NCBI RefSeq assembly: GCF_012641435.1
Contig: NZ_JABAIJ010000002.1
Location: 543,722 to 607,721, forward strand
DNA length: 64,000 nt
Source: Rhizobium sp. P38BS-XIX
GTDB taxonomy: Bacteria; Pseudomonadota; Alphaproteobacteria; Rhizobiales; Rhizobiaceae
Direction of reading: 5' to 3'
A program made the translations under genes and the position numbers. This document shows, in pieces, positions 56,572 through 64,000 of this stretch. Under the pieces are notes generated by a model that worked only from the letters and a program-made list of their open reading frames with translations, had not been told where the DNA came from and searched no databases. Numbering within the stretch: position 1 is the first letter of the stretch; the number at the start of each line of letters is the position of its first letter.

Positions 56572-57450
56572 CTATGCTTGCAATACTCCAGCGGCATCGG
56601 CAACCGCCTTGATATGCGCGAGGCCGCGGCGATAGCCGGGCACATCAAAATGTTCGAGCATAAGCGGCACTTGCCGGTCAAGCTTGGCAATCTCGGTGAC
56701 ATAGGCCGCGTAATCGAGATTGCCTTCCCCGGGCACGACCTCGTCAAGATGGAAGGAGATCGTTCCCGGGCCGCCCTTCATCACCAGATCTTTAGCGTGA
56801 CAAGAAACGATCCAGGGCCCAAGAAGCGCGAAACAATCGCGAATCATCTTGCCGCTGTTGAAGTAGAGCCGCGGCGTAATGACCAGATTTGCCGCGTCAA
56901 TGTGAGCACCAAACTGCGGCCTGTCGATCGCCTTAAGCAGTTTAAGGTAGTTTTCCGGGGTGTCCGTCACAAGCCACGGCACCATCTCCAGCGAGAATTT
57001 GGTACGCCGGGGCTTTACCATATCGATGATATAACGGGCGGTATCGACGGCCCGTTGGAAGCCGGCCTCACTCTGATTGTCTGGATGCGGACCGTAGTCG
57101 TAGTTGTCGCTGAGCTGCCACGGGTCTCCCGGATGACCCACGGTTCCGTGATAGGCAACGATGGCGCCGGCTCCCAGCTCGTCCCCTAGTGCCAACTGAT
57201 GCACTGCATATTCGAGATTGGCTTTGCGTGTGGCGTCATCGTGGGCGATGAGGTTCTTCCACGCACCGCCTTCGGCAAAGACAAGATCGGCCGACGCGAA
57301 ACTCTTGACGAGAGCAGCGATTTCTTCGCGGCTCTCAAGTTTTATATTCGGCATGTAGCCCGCGTTGTAGCCAAATTCGACATGCGCGCGAGCATACGCT
57401 TCGGGATCACCTTTGTAATCGATCCCATAGCCACCGAGTCTCAAGGTCAT
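56572..57450 (-). CDS. Xylose-isomerase-like TIM-barrel sugar isomerase/epimerase
   Basis: A 292-aa AP-endonuclease-2-type TIM barrel. Metal-site segments can be seen: FSLEMVPW (Glu), FGAHIDAANL (His, Asp), VSCHAKDL (His) and LMLEHFD (Glu). Such enzymes isomerise or epimerise sugars or inosose-like compounds. It is the last gene of the LacI-controlled operon, 72 bases after the dehydrogenase. Confidence 0.87.
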   Translation of the reverse strand: MTLRLGGYGIDYKGDPEAYARAHVEFGYNAGYMPNIKLESREEIAALVKSFASADLVFAEGGAWKNLIAHDDATRKANLEYAVHQLALGDELGAGAIVAYHGTVGHPGDPWQLSDNYDYGPHPDNQSEAGFQRAVDTARYIIDMVKPRRTKFSLEMVPWLVTDTPENYLKLLKAIDRPQFGAHIDAANLVITPRLYFNSGKMIRDCFALLGPWIVSCHAKDLVMKGGPGTISFHLDEVVPGEGNLDYAAYVTEIAKLDRQVPLMLEHFDVPGYRRGLAHIKAVADAAGVLQA

Positions 57451-57522
57451 AGACAGTCTCCCAATTTGCTTCCGTTACCGGGCCGCCGTCCTCTCAGCAG
57501 CCACATTCATCCAAAATCTCAG

Positions 57523-58542
57523 TCACGCCGGCGCTTTACCGGGATAAAGCAATACCTTTCCGCAGTTGCCTGTTTCCTGAAGCGCAAAGGCAGCCGCGAC
57601 TTCCGACATAGCGAAACGATGCGTGGTCAGCTTATCGAGGAGCGGTCTGGCATCGCGCACACGCTGCAACAATTCTTCGGCGAAAATGTCGTGATTCCAA
57701 TGCCAACTGCCGAAGATATCGACACCCTTGCCTGTGATGCGGTTGATCGGTAGCGACCCACTCCAGGTGACGAAGGAGAGCCTGCCGCGTGCCCGTACCA
57801 GCTCGAGAACAACCGCAGGCGCACTCTCGTTGTTACTGGTGTCGAGGGCAGCGTCCACACCGTAGCCGCCGCTTGCTGCGCGAACCTGCTCAAGGAGATC
57901 CGGCACGCGCGGATCGATTACCAATTCTGCGCCCAATTCCTGCGCCAATGCGGCACGATATGGGTTCAATTCAAGAGCGATGACGCGTGCACCGATGGTG
58001 CGTGCATTGATGATCGCCCCAAGGCCGACTGCGCCGCAGCCAGAAATCAGGACGGTGTCCTTTGCTGTCACTTGCATGCGATGCATCGCTGTGAAGCTCG
58101 GGCCGAGAGCACAGATCGCCATTGCTGCGTGATGGGTCTCAATGTCGTCGGGAACCGGCTGCAGCAGATAGTCTGGCTTCAGTAGATACTCGGCATAGCA
58201 GCCGATCCCTGACGAAGACCCCGTTTCGCTCAACAGGTCGCGTTGCGCGGTGCAGTGAATGTGTTCACCCGACCTGCAGGCAGGGCAAACCCCGCAGCCG
58301 GCATGCGGCATCACGATTACACGGTCGCCAACCTTGAGGCGCTTCGACTGCGCTGCGTCGACGACAACGCCGACCGCCTCGTGGCCGAGCTCACATGAAA
58401 GCTTGCCGGCGCGCCAGGACTGCCACTCCGTACACATGGGAGCAACAAGGACCCTGATCTTGACGATATCGCCGGATGCTTCCGGGTCCGGCCGTTGTGA
58501 GACCTGCGACTGGCGCGGTCCGAGGATTTCTACACAAAGAAT
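57523..58542 (-). CDS. Zn-dependent alcohol dehydrogenase, probable ATT start
   Basis: About 339 aa, medium-chain dehydrogenase. Landmarks are APMCTEWQSW (active-site Cys region), LGHEAVGVV, the structural-Zn Cys cluster GCGVCPACRSGEHIHC, and the cofactor motif ISGCGAVGLGAI. The first ATG (58437) lies inside the catalytic domain and has no ribosome site. The family N terminus is encoded upstream in the same frame: LCVEILGPRQSQVSQRP and then SGDIVKIRVLVAP. The only plausible start there is ATT 58542, with GGGAG about 8 bases before it. I annotate that start, knowing ATT is rare. Substrate is probably a polyol or sugar alcohol. Confidence 0.85.
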   Translation of the reverse strand: MLCVEILGPRQSQVSQRPDPEASGDIVKIRVLVAPMCTEWQSWRAGKLSCELGHEAVGVVVDAAQSKRLKVGDRVIVMPHAGCGVCPACRSGEHIHCTAQRDLLSETGSSSGIGCYAEYLLKPDYLLQPVPDDIETHHAAMAICALGPSFTAMHRMQVTAKDTVLISGCGAVGLGAIINARTIGARVIALELNPYRAALAQELGAELVIDPRVPDLLEQVRAASGGYGVDAALDTSNNESAPAVVLELVRARGRLSFVTWSGSLPINRITGKGVDIFGSWHWNHDIFAEELLQRVRDARPLLDKLTTHRFAMSEVAAAFALQETGNCGKVLLYPGKAPA

Positions 58543-58589
58543 GTTCGTTACTCCCGTTTTGAAGAATGACTGAGAGACGCTGACGGGCC

Positions 58590-59441
58590 TTAGCCCTTCA
58601 CCGCACCCATGGAAAATCCGGCCTGAAGGTGCTTTCTAAACAAAAGATACAGAATTAGCAGCGGCAGGCTGGAGATCACAACTGCAGCAAACAGAAAGCC
58701 GAAGTTGAATGAAAGCTGTCCTTTGAGAAGACTGAGACCGACCTGAACCGTGCGGATCGTCGCGTCCGACGACATCATGTAGACCAGTACATATTCCACC
58801 CAGCATGCATGGAACGTGAAAATGGCGATCGTTGTGATGATTGGCCGTGCCATTGGTAGAACGATCGACACATAAATCCTCAAGTAACCGGCACCATCCA
58901 CTTTGGCAGCTTCAATCAACTCGTTGGGAATGGAGCGAACAAACGCCGCTGCCAGATAGACTGCAAACGAGATATTAAATGCGACATAGGGAATGATAAT
59001 CCCGAGATGGGTGTTCGTAAGTCCAAGGAAATTGGCCGCAATGAAAAGCGGTACGATCGATGAGGAGATCGTTACCAGAAGCCCCATGACGATGAACGAA
59101 AAGAGGAACGGGGTGAGCTTCGATGGGATCTTTGTAAAGGCAAAGGCTGCAGAAATGGAGAACAAGACCACAATGACGGTCGTCGTCACGCAGAAGATCA
59201 GGCTATTGACGAAAAGGTGGGAGAACTCGCCGAGCTTCCAGGCCTGGATATAGTTGTTCAGTGTCCAATTGACCGGAAGCGCGACCATATTGGCGACGAT
59301 TTCCGTTTCCGGTTTGAACGAGGTATAGATGAGCCAGATCAGTGGAAACGTCGTGAATACCGTGAAGAAGCCGAGCGCCGCGTAAGCCGCAACTCGAAAC
59401 GGGACCGGAACCGCAGCCTGGCCAGACCTGAAACGCGACAT
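58590..59441 (-). CDS. Sugar ABC permease (MalG type)
   Basis: A 283-aa CUT1 permease with six hydrophobic stretches. The ATPase-contact EAA loop reads IPNELIEAAKVDGAGYLRIY followed by VLPMARPIITT. It starts immediately after the MalF-type gene. It works with the binding protein of gene 60452-61786; no ATPase gene is in the cluster, so a shared MsiK/UgpC-type ATPase elsewhere is likely. Confidence 0.92.
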   Translation of the reverse strand: MSRFRSGQAAVPVPFRVAAYAALGFFTVFTTFPLIWLIYTSFKPETEIVANMVALPVNWTLNNYIQAWKLGEFSHLFVNSLIFCVTTTVIVVLFSISAAFAFTKIPSKLTPFLFSFIVMGLLVTISSSIVPLFIAANFLGLTNTHLGIIIPYVAFNISFAVYLAAAFVRSIPNELIEAAKVDGAGYLRIYVSIVLPMARPIITTIAIFTFHACWVEYVLVYMMSSDATIRTVQVGLSLLKGQLSFNFGFLFAAVVISSLPLLILYLLFRKHLQAGFSMGAVKG

Positions 59442-60443
59442 TTAGTGTGCTCCTTCTTCATAGGCGCGCGTGAAACGCGCAGCGACGGCCGACAGGATCA
59501 AGATGAGGAAGACACTGAGCAGGATAAGGACTACAGAAATCGCGCTGCCAAAGCCGTATTTGTAGAACGAAAATGTATTCTGGATCATATAGAGGCCGAG
59601 CACGTTGCTGTAATAGCTCGGGCCGCCATTTGTCATGATCCAAAGGATCTCGAAACTCTTCAGGCTTCCAGCCACCGCATAGATCGCTGAAGTGAGGAAC
59701 ACGGGGACCTGCTGCGGCAGGATGAGCGACTTCAGAATGTGCCACTCGTTTGCGCCGTCAAGTACCGCCGCCTCCAGCATTTCGGGGCTTGTCTTCTGCA
59801 AATTGGCAAGGAAAATGATGAAGTAGATGCCGGTGTACATCCAAAGCAGCACGATCAGGTAAGGCAGAATGGCCGTGTTCTTCGAGTTGAATACGGTGAG
59901 TGAAAACATCGGATTTCCGACCGCATGGCCGATGATCTGTGAAACCAGCCCTGTCGGGGCAAAAACGACGCCGAACAGCAATGCCACTACGACCGGGCTG
60001 AGCAATGCTGGAAAAAAGATTACCGCTTCGAAGAAGCCAGCACCCCTGACAAGACGCCGATAGATCACATAGGCAAGAAAGAAGCCTAACGGAATTTGGC
60101 CGATCAGAGACACCAGAATGACCAGGCCGTTGTTGCGCAGGCCCCACCAAAAGATGGGATCGGAAAACATGACGACGTAATTGGTAAATCCAATGAAGTT
60201 CGGAATGCCAACGCCCGCCCAGTCGGTGAAGCTGAGTACCAGGCTATAGACAACCGGAATGACGATCACGAGGCCGTAGACCAGCAGGGCCGGTGCGGTC
60301 AGGATTGCGTAGCTGATGCGATCAGATTTTGCTGCGGAAGCCACGTCAGGCTCTCTCTCATCGATGCGAATAGGTGAGGTTTCTGGAATGCTCCCTCCAG
60401 GTATCTCGGCGAGAGCATTCCATACGGCTTTCTGGGCGTTCAC
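59442..60443 (-). CDS. Sugar ABC permease (MalF type)
   Basis: A 333-aa CUT1 permease. A polar N terminus of about 35 residues is followed by membrane helices (YAILTAPALLVYGLVIVIPV first). The EAA loop is SPEMLEAAVLDGANEWHILK. Stop and next start abut, so it is coupled to the MalG-type gene. It begins 8 bases after the binding-protein stop. Confidence 0.92.
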   Translation of the reverse strand: MNAQKAVWNALAEIPGGSIPETSPIRIDEREPDVASAAKSDRISYAILTAPALLVYGLVIVIPVVYSLVLSFTDWAGVGIPNFIGFTNYVVMFSDPIFWWGLRNNGLVILVSLIGQIPLGFFLAYVIYRRLVRGAGFFEAVIFFPALLSPVVVALLFGVVFAPTGLVSQIIGHAVGNPMFSLTVFNSKNTAILPYLIVLLWMYTGIYFIIFLANLQKTSPEMLEAAVLDGANEWHILKSLILPQQVPVFLTSAIYAVAGSLKSFEILWIMTNGGPSYYSNVLGLYMIQNTFSFYKYGFGSAISVVLILLSVFLILILSAVAARFTRAYEEGAH

Positions 60444-60451
60444 TCAGCCGT

Positions 60452-61786
60452 CTACTTGGCCTTTCGGTTGCTGTCGTTCTCAGCGACCCATGCTTCGTAT
60501 TTTGCGGCAAGTTCCTCCGGCGTAACCGAACCCAGAACAAGCTCCTGCAATCCGGCGTTGACAACCTGCATGACCCCTTCGGCATCCAAGCGATCATCAA
60601 GTACGGGCAGCACATGGACGATAGACGACGAAAACTCGTAACTCTTTTTCGCCAGGGGATCGCTGAGCATGTCACCTATGCCAACGTCTTTCGCGTATAT
60701 CGGCAGCATCCCGTATTTGACGTCGATGTCTTTGTTGGATGGATCGAGATTGAACTTGATCCACTTCCATGCCGCTTCGCTCTTTTCGCCGTCGAGCTTG
60801 GCTGACATTCCAAACCCCGTGGACGGCTGACCGGAGGACGAGTCGGAATTGGCGAGCGCGGCACCCTCGATTTCCGGAAGCGAGCGGATTTCGATGTCCG
60901 CTTTCATTTCCGGCGGCAAGGCCGATGTGAGGTTCACCACCTCCCAAATGCCACCGATAAAGTAGACACTGCGTCCGCTCACAAAGGCGGAGAGCGCTTG
61001 TTCACGTGTGGTGGATGGCTCGCTGGGGTCAATGAAGCCAGCGTCGACCATTTCGCGAATTTTCTTGAGCGCCCCGACAAAGGGGGCATCGGTGAAGGCT
61101 GCCTTATGCGTGCCCTTGAGGACATCAGCGAACCATTCCGGCGTTCCCATGCGGCCAACCATCACCGACAACAGGCAGGATTGCAGCACCCAGCTCGATT
61201 GATCGCCGAACACAGCCGGGCGATATCCTGCGGCGCGGATAGTCTTAGCTTGGCCGATCATTTCGCCGAGCGTCTTGGGATAGTCGAGTTTGACCTCGTT
61301 CAACAGCTTGCGGTTCACGTAGACCACATTGGTGAAATTCACGTAGGGCACGCCGATCTCGTAGACCTCTCCCGTCGGCGCCTGTGCCTGGGTGAATACG
61401 GGACGCAGAAGTTGATCGACGCCATCGCGTTTGATCAGCTCGCGAAGATCCTTGGCGTAGCCGCGACCAGTCAGGTAACCAGTACGCTTTCCGGGCCAAA
61501 GCGTAAGAATATCGGGCAAGTTGCCCGAGATGGCCAAGGCCTGCATTTTGTTGTGATAGGCGTCGTGGTCGAGATAGTCGAAATTGATCGTGATGTCGGG
61601 ATTTGCCGCGTGAAACCGTTCATAGGTTTCCTGAAGCCGCGCGTAATCCGGGTCCACCTTCGTGAAGGGGAACATCGCCGTCAAGGTGACGTCCGCATGG
61701 GCGACAGCGGCACTCGCAAAACTCAACGCTGTTGCAAGCAGCAGCGACGATGCGCGCCGTGTCAGATGTTTCACTGTGCAGTTCAT
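60452..61786 (-). CDS. Sugar ABC substrate-binding protein (CUT1)
   Basis: A 444-aa periplasmic binding protein. A Sec signal (KHLTRRASSLLLATALSFAS) has probable cleavage near AHA-DV. ITINFDYLDHDAYHNKMQAL, then LPDILTLWPGK and the late YEFSSSIVHVLPV region fit extracellular sugar-binding proteins. ATG 61786 has GAGGAGG upstream. The reading frame is open to 61933, but that part contains the leader. It is the first gene of the LacI-controlled operon. Confidence 0.92.
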   Translation of the reverse strand: MNCTVKHLTRRASSLLLATALSFASAAVAHADVTLTAMFPFTKVDPDYARLQETYERFHAANPDITINFDYLDHDAYHNKMQALAISGNLPDILTLWPGKRTGYLTGRGYAKDLRELIKRDGVDQLLRPVFTQAQAPTGEVYEIGVPYVNFTNVVYVNRKLLNEVKLDYPKTLGEMIGQAKTIRAAGYRPAVFGDQSSWVLQSCLLSVMVGRMGTPEWFADVLKGTHKAAFTDAPFVGALKKIREMVDAGFIDPSEPSTTREQALSAFVSGRSVYFIGGIWEVVNLTSALPPEMKADIEIRSLPEIEGAALANSDSSSGQPSTGFGMSAKLDGEKSEAAWKWIKFNLDPSNKDIDVKYGMLPIYAKDVGIGDMLSDPLAKKSYEFSSSIVHVLPVLDDRLDAEGVMQVVNAGLQELVLGSVTPEELAAKYEAWVAENDSNRKAK

Positions 61787-62040
61787 AAGATCCTCCTCTG
61801 AAGCCGACGGGTTTTCCGCGTCGCAGTCGATTTCTCCTTTCCCGAAGCGAGGCCATATCGGCTTGCCGCGGGATCCCGATTTCATGAATTTTGTTTCGGT
61901 GCTCCACAGCGTCCGGCAACGCTGCGGCATCAATTCCGGCGCTCACATACCGGTTTCCGGCAGCCTGGCCCTCCTCAAGACCATAGCCGCTTGGCTCCGA
62001 GCGCTTATTCTTCGACAACGGCGGCGTCTCCAACGCCATC

Positions 62041-62052
62041 CGTAACGTTACG
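62041..62052. promoter_or_regulatory. LacI-type operator CGTAACGTTACG
   Basis: A perfect 12-base palindrome with a CG centre, as LacI-family operators have. It lies just downstream of a minus-strand promoter (TTGACA at 62078-62073 and GATAAT at 62058-62053, spacer 14). Binding here would block transcription of the sugar operon. Confidence 0.65.
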
Positions 62053-62066
62053 ATTATCGAACAAAA

Positions 62067-62074
62067 AACGTTTG
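62067..62074. promoter_or_regulatory. Second CG-centred palindrome (AAACGTTT)
   Basis: An 8-base palindrome with a CG centre, inside the -35/-10 spacer of the same promoter. It may be a weaker LacI-type site. Confidence 0.35.
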
Positions 62075-62133
62075 TCAACAGCAAAAGCTGCTGCTTACCG
62101 CCTCCTCGTGTCAGAAAGCAGCGACTTCATCCA

Positions 62134-62141
62134 TAACGTTA
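62134..62141. promoter_or_regulatory. Third LacI-type site (TAACGTTA)
   Basis: The same core as the 62041 operator occurs 91 bases away (centre to centre), just after the lacI-type gene stop. Two distant operators allow repression by DNA looping. Confidence 0.55.
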
Positions 62142-62148
62142 CGGGAAA

Positions 62149-63180
62149 TTATTTCTGAAGCGTATGAGTGCCGTGATCGACAAACTCGCTGGGAACCACA
62201 CGGCCTAATTGCGCGTAATCCTCCCCGTCTATGGCACGAGCCAGCATCTCGGAAAGGAGATCAGCAATCCCCGCATGCGGGTAATAGAATGCGCTCGTCG
62301 GAGGGTTCAGAAAGTCGTGTAGTCGGGCGCCACCATAGGTGATGAGGCCAAAGTCTTTGCCGATCTGGCGGCCCGCCTGCTGCATCGCGGTAATGAATCC
62401 CAAACCCGCCTCATCGGAGGCCACAAACGCCCCTGTTGACTCCGGATGACGAAGCAGCACTTCCCGGGCCATGTCGACACCGCTCTGTGGCGTCGTCGCT
62501 GAGAAATGGATCAGTTCGTCTGGCACGGTAAGGTTGCGGGCATTGAACGTCTTCGTCCAGCCCTTCACGAACTGTAAGCTGTAGCTGAACTGACTGGAAG
62601 GCGCAAAGAGCAGAGGGGCTGCGTGTCCGCTGTCCAACAGCAATTTTGCCGCGTCGGCGCCGATTTGCTCATGATCGATGTCGACATAGGGGTGAGCGCT
62701 TAATAGCTCAGTCCGGCCGAATGTCACGAAAGGCATCCCGACTTCGAGCAAATACTTCACCCGCTCATCCTGTGGACGCGTATGAGTGATGATGACGCCA
62801 TCCATTGACCCCTCGCGGGAGAGATTGCGAACTAATTCTACCGGATCGTCGTGTTGCAGATGAGGAATAATCCCGGTGCGGTAACCTCTCGACCTCATAG
62901 CCGTCGATATCCCGACCAAAAGGGACGCCGTCACGATATTCAGCTGCTCCTGCCGTTCGAAAGAAAGCACCATGGCGATCGATTGCGATCGACCAGTACG
63001 AAGATTTACGCCGCCTGCGTTGGGCCTGTAGCCAAGCTTTTCGGCTGCGCGTTTGACCCGATCGATGGTTTCTGCGTTCACCTCGGGTCCGTCTTTGAGC
63101 GCTCGGCTTGCAGTCGTCACGGAGATGCCGAGCTGCCGTGCGAGGGTGCGTAGAGTTGCTCTGGGTCGCTGCTGATTCAT
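62149..63180 (-). CDS. LacI-family transcriptional regulator
   Basis: A 343-aa regulator. The N-terminal HTH is LRTLARQLGISVTTASRAL with the hinge helix RVKRAAEKLGYRPNAGG, and the rest is the periplasmic-binding-protein-like sensor (SIAMVLSFERQEQL, GVIITHTRP, GAFVASDEAGLGFITAMQQA). It lies upstream of the sugar operon on the same strand, and CG-centred palindromes lie between the two. It most likely represses that operon until a sugar or sugar alcohol binds. Confidence 0.92.
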   Translation of the reverse strand: MNQQRPRATLRTLARQLGISVTTASRALKDGPEVNAETIDRVKRAAEKLGYRPNAGGVNLRTGRSQSIAMVLSFERQEQLNIVTASLLVGISTAMRSRGYRTGIIPHLQHDDPVELVRNLSREGSMDGVIITHTRPQDERVKYLLEVGMPFVTFGRTELLSAHPYVDIDHEQIGADAAKLLLDSGHAAPLLFAPSSQFSYSLQFVKGWTKTFNARNLTVPDELIHFSATTPQSGVDMAREVLLRHPESTGAFVASDEAGLGFITAMQQAGRQIGKDFGLITYGGARLHDFLNPPTSAFYYPHAGIADLLSEMLARAIDGEDYAQLGRVVPSEFVDHGTHTLQK

Positions 63181-63690
63181 TCGGTGATACCGCTGCCATC
63201 GTTTTCAAAAGTGTTCGTTGAAAATCTAGCCAAAGCTGACCATGCAATCAACGACTGCCGCGCGAAACCAGGGCATTCGGCCTGTTCGATGCCACTGAAC
63301 CTACCATCGTCGAACATTAGCCTACCTGCTCTGATCGCGCGAGAGCGAAGGAACCGCTTCAAATCGCCGAGGATGAGTCAGAACCAGCGGATGCAACTCA
63401 TCCTTCCTGGTCGGCAAAAGTAGAATCACGGTCATCAATACGACCCAGGTATCGTCGACGCTGCTCGCGGTCAAATAGTTCGGGTTCTTCCCCTTCGCGA
63501 AATCCTTATCGCCTGTCGCTCACGGAAGTGAAGGCACCTGGGGCGAATCCATTGGATTCCTTCAATCTGACGTCACCCCCAAGATTTGAAGGGTTTCCAC
63601 CTCGAAGGCTGACATGCGTTCAATCCGGAAAGCCACACCGGTCCTGCGACGATCGGCATCCTGATATCGACACGCCTTCAGCAAACCAAA
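63181..63690. other. Intergenic region
   Basis: About 500 bases with no recognisable gene. Short frames at 63184-63423 and 63528-63767 (plus) show no motif. Confidence 0.45.
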
Positions 63691-63711
63691 CGGAGCAAGA
63701 ATGTTGCTCCG
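63681..63711 (-). terminator. Rho-independent terminator of the ABC ATPase gene
   Basis: CGGAGCAA and TTGCTCCG form a perfect 8-base stem with a 5-base loop (63691-63711). On the minus strand it is followed by TTTGGTTTGC. It lies 27 bases after the stop of the ATPase gene at the window edge. Confidence 0.7.
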
Positions 63712-63737
63712 TGTTAGATATCTTGGCTGCTCATCAA

Positions 63738-64000
63738 TCAGGTCGGGATAGCGACAGGATGACCTGATGCCGGGTGCTGTATGATGTGCATGTCGAGGCC
63801 ATAGATGGATTTCAGCGCTTCCGTCGTCAGAATATCGTCCGGTGGCCCGTTGGCGATGATCTTGCCGGAGTGCAGGGCGATGATGTGATCGCAGAAGCGG
63901 GCGGCCATGTTGACATCGTGCAGCACGACGACGACGCCGAGGCCTCTTGCATGGCTGAGGCTCTGGACAAGAGACAGCACTTCGATCTGATGGGCAACGT
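63738..64000 (-). CDS. Iron-siderophore/heme ABC ATPase, 3' end only
   Basis: The C-terminal ~87 residues of a FecE/HmuV-type ATPase, cut by the window edge. AHQIEVLSLVQSLSHARG is followed by the H-loop in VVVVLHDVNMAARFCDHIIA, then LHSGKIIANGPPDDILTTEA and IYGLDMHIIQHPASGHPV. The C-terminal pattern with two late His-containing strands is typical of iron-siderophore importers. The frame continues beyond 64000. Specific substrate not determinable here. Confidence 0.85.
   Translation of the reverse strand, partial: VAHQIEVLSLVQSLSHARGLGVVVVLHDVNMAARFCDHIIALHSGKIIANGPPDDILTTEALKSIYGLDMHIIQHPASGHPVAIPT

Noticed and set aside
1..64000. CRISPR arrays, tRNA or rRNA genes, replication and conjugation genes
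   Set aside because: Reading through the window I found no regularly spaced direct repeats, no tRNA cloverleaf with conserved T-arm, and no RepABC, relaxase or type IV secretion gene. A tool-based search could still find a small RNA gene.

Overview
The window reads like a piece of a rhizobial (Rhizobium/Agrobacterium-type, Hyphomicrobiales) accessory replicon, either a large plasmid or a chromid. The reasons are the GC-rich codon usage, several DUF982 proteins, a ROSE-type RNA thermometer in front of an Hsp20 gene, HxlR/SDR pairs, and a very high density of ABC importers tied to catabolic enzymes. No replication, conjugation or complete insertion-sequence gene is visible, so the replicon type is an inference.

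Region 1 (1-4.4 kb) is a partly decayed zone. It holds a frameshifted DUF982 gene, an EthD-domain protein divergent from an HxlR regulator, and remnants of two short-chain dehydrogenases. Region 2 (4.4-12.9 kb) is an intact arabinoside-utilisation locus: an ArsR-type regulator with an extra C-terminal domain, a GH51 alpha-L-arabinofuranosidase, and a complete oligopeptide-type ABC importer (binding protein, two permeases, two ATPases). The binding protein is followed by tandem hairpins. Region 3 (12.9-29.5 kb) mixes degraded genes (RidA-like fragment, XRE regulator, aldo/keto reductase, DUF4143 ATPase) with intact ones: DUF982, DUF1275, an acyltransferase/LytTR divergent pair, an EAL protein, DsbA-like and SDR genes with an HxlR regulator, and DUF982 + Hsp20.

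Region 4 (29.7-33.6 kb) has a ChrB-like protein whose upstream rhodanese part is truncated, the chromate pump ChrA, and a GAF-GAF histidine kinase broken by two frameshifts. Region 5 (34.3-39.1 kb) is a compact operon of an AprA/fumarate-reductase-like flavoprotein, a 2[4Fe-4S] ferredoxin and a NitT/TauT-type ABC importer. Its substrate is unknown; a sulfonate or other organosulfur compound is a guess.

Region 6 (39.2-56.4 kb) is the most striking part. A minus-strand run of 13 genes, many with ATGA or TAATG stop-start overlaps, starts with a peptide-type ABC importer. It continues through an MFS transporter, a dihydropyrimidinase with a complete metal site, two SDRs flanking an epimerase/PuuE-type hydrolase/ThDP-enzyme set, a dihydroorotase-like protein that has lost three metal ligands, and a last SDR with an altered active site. 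A GlxA-type AraC regulator lies upstream. I read it as a catabolic operon for an unidentified cyclic amide or ureide. Region 7 (56.6-63.2 kb) is a LacI-controlled sugar or polyol operon: CUT1 binding protein and two permeases without an ATPase, a Zn alcohol dehydrogenase that seems to start at ATT, and a TIM-barrel isomerase. CG-centred palindromes lie at its promoter. The right edge holds the 3' end of an iron-siderophore/heme ABC ATPase gene.
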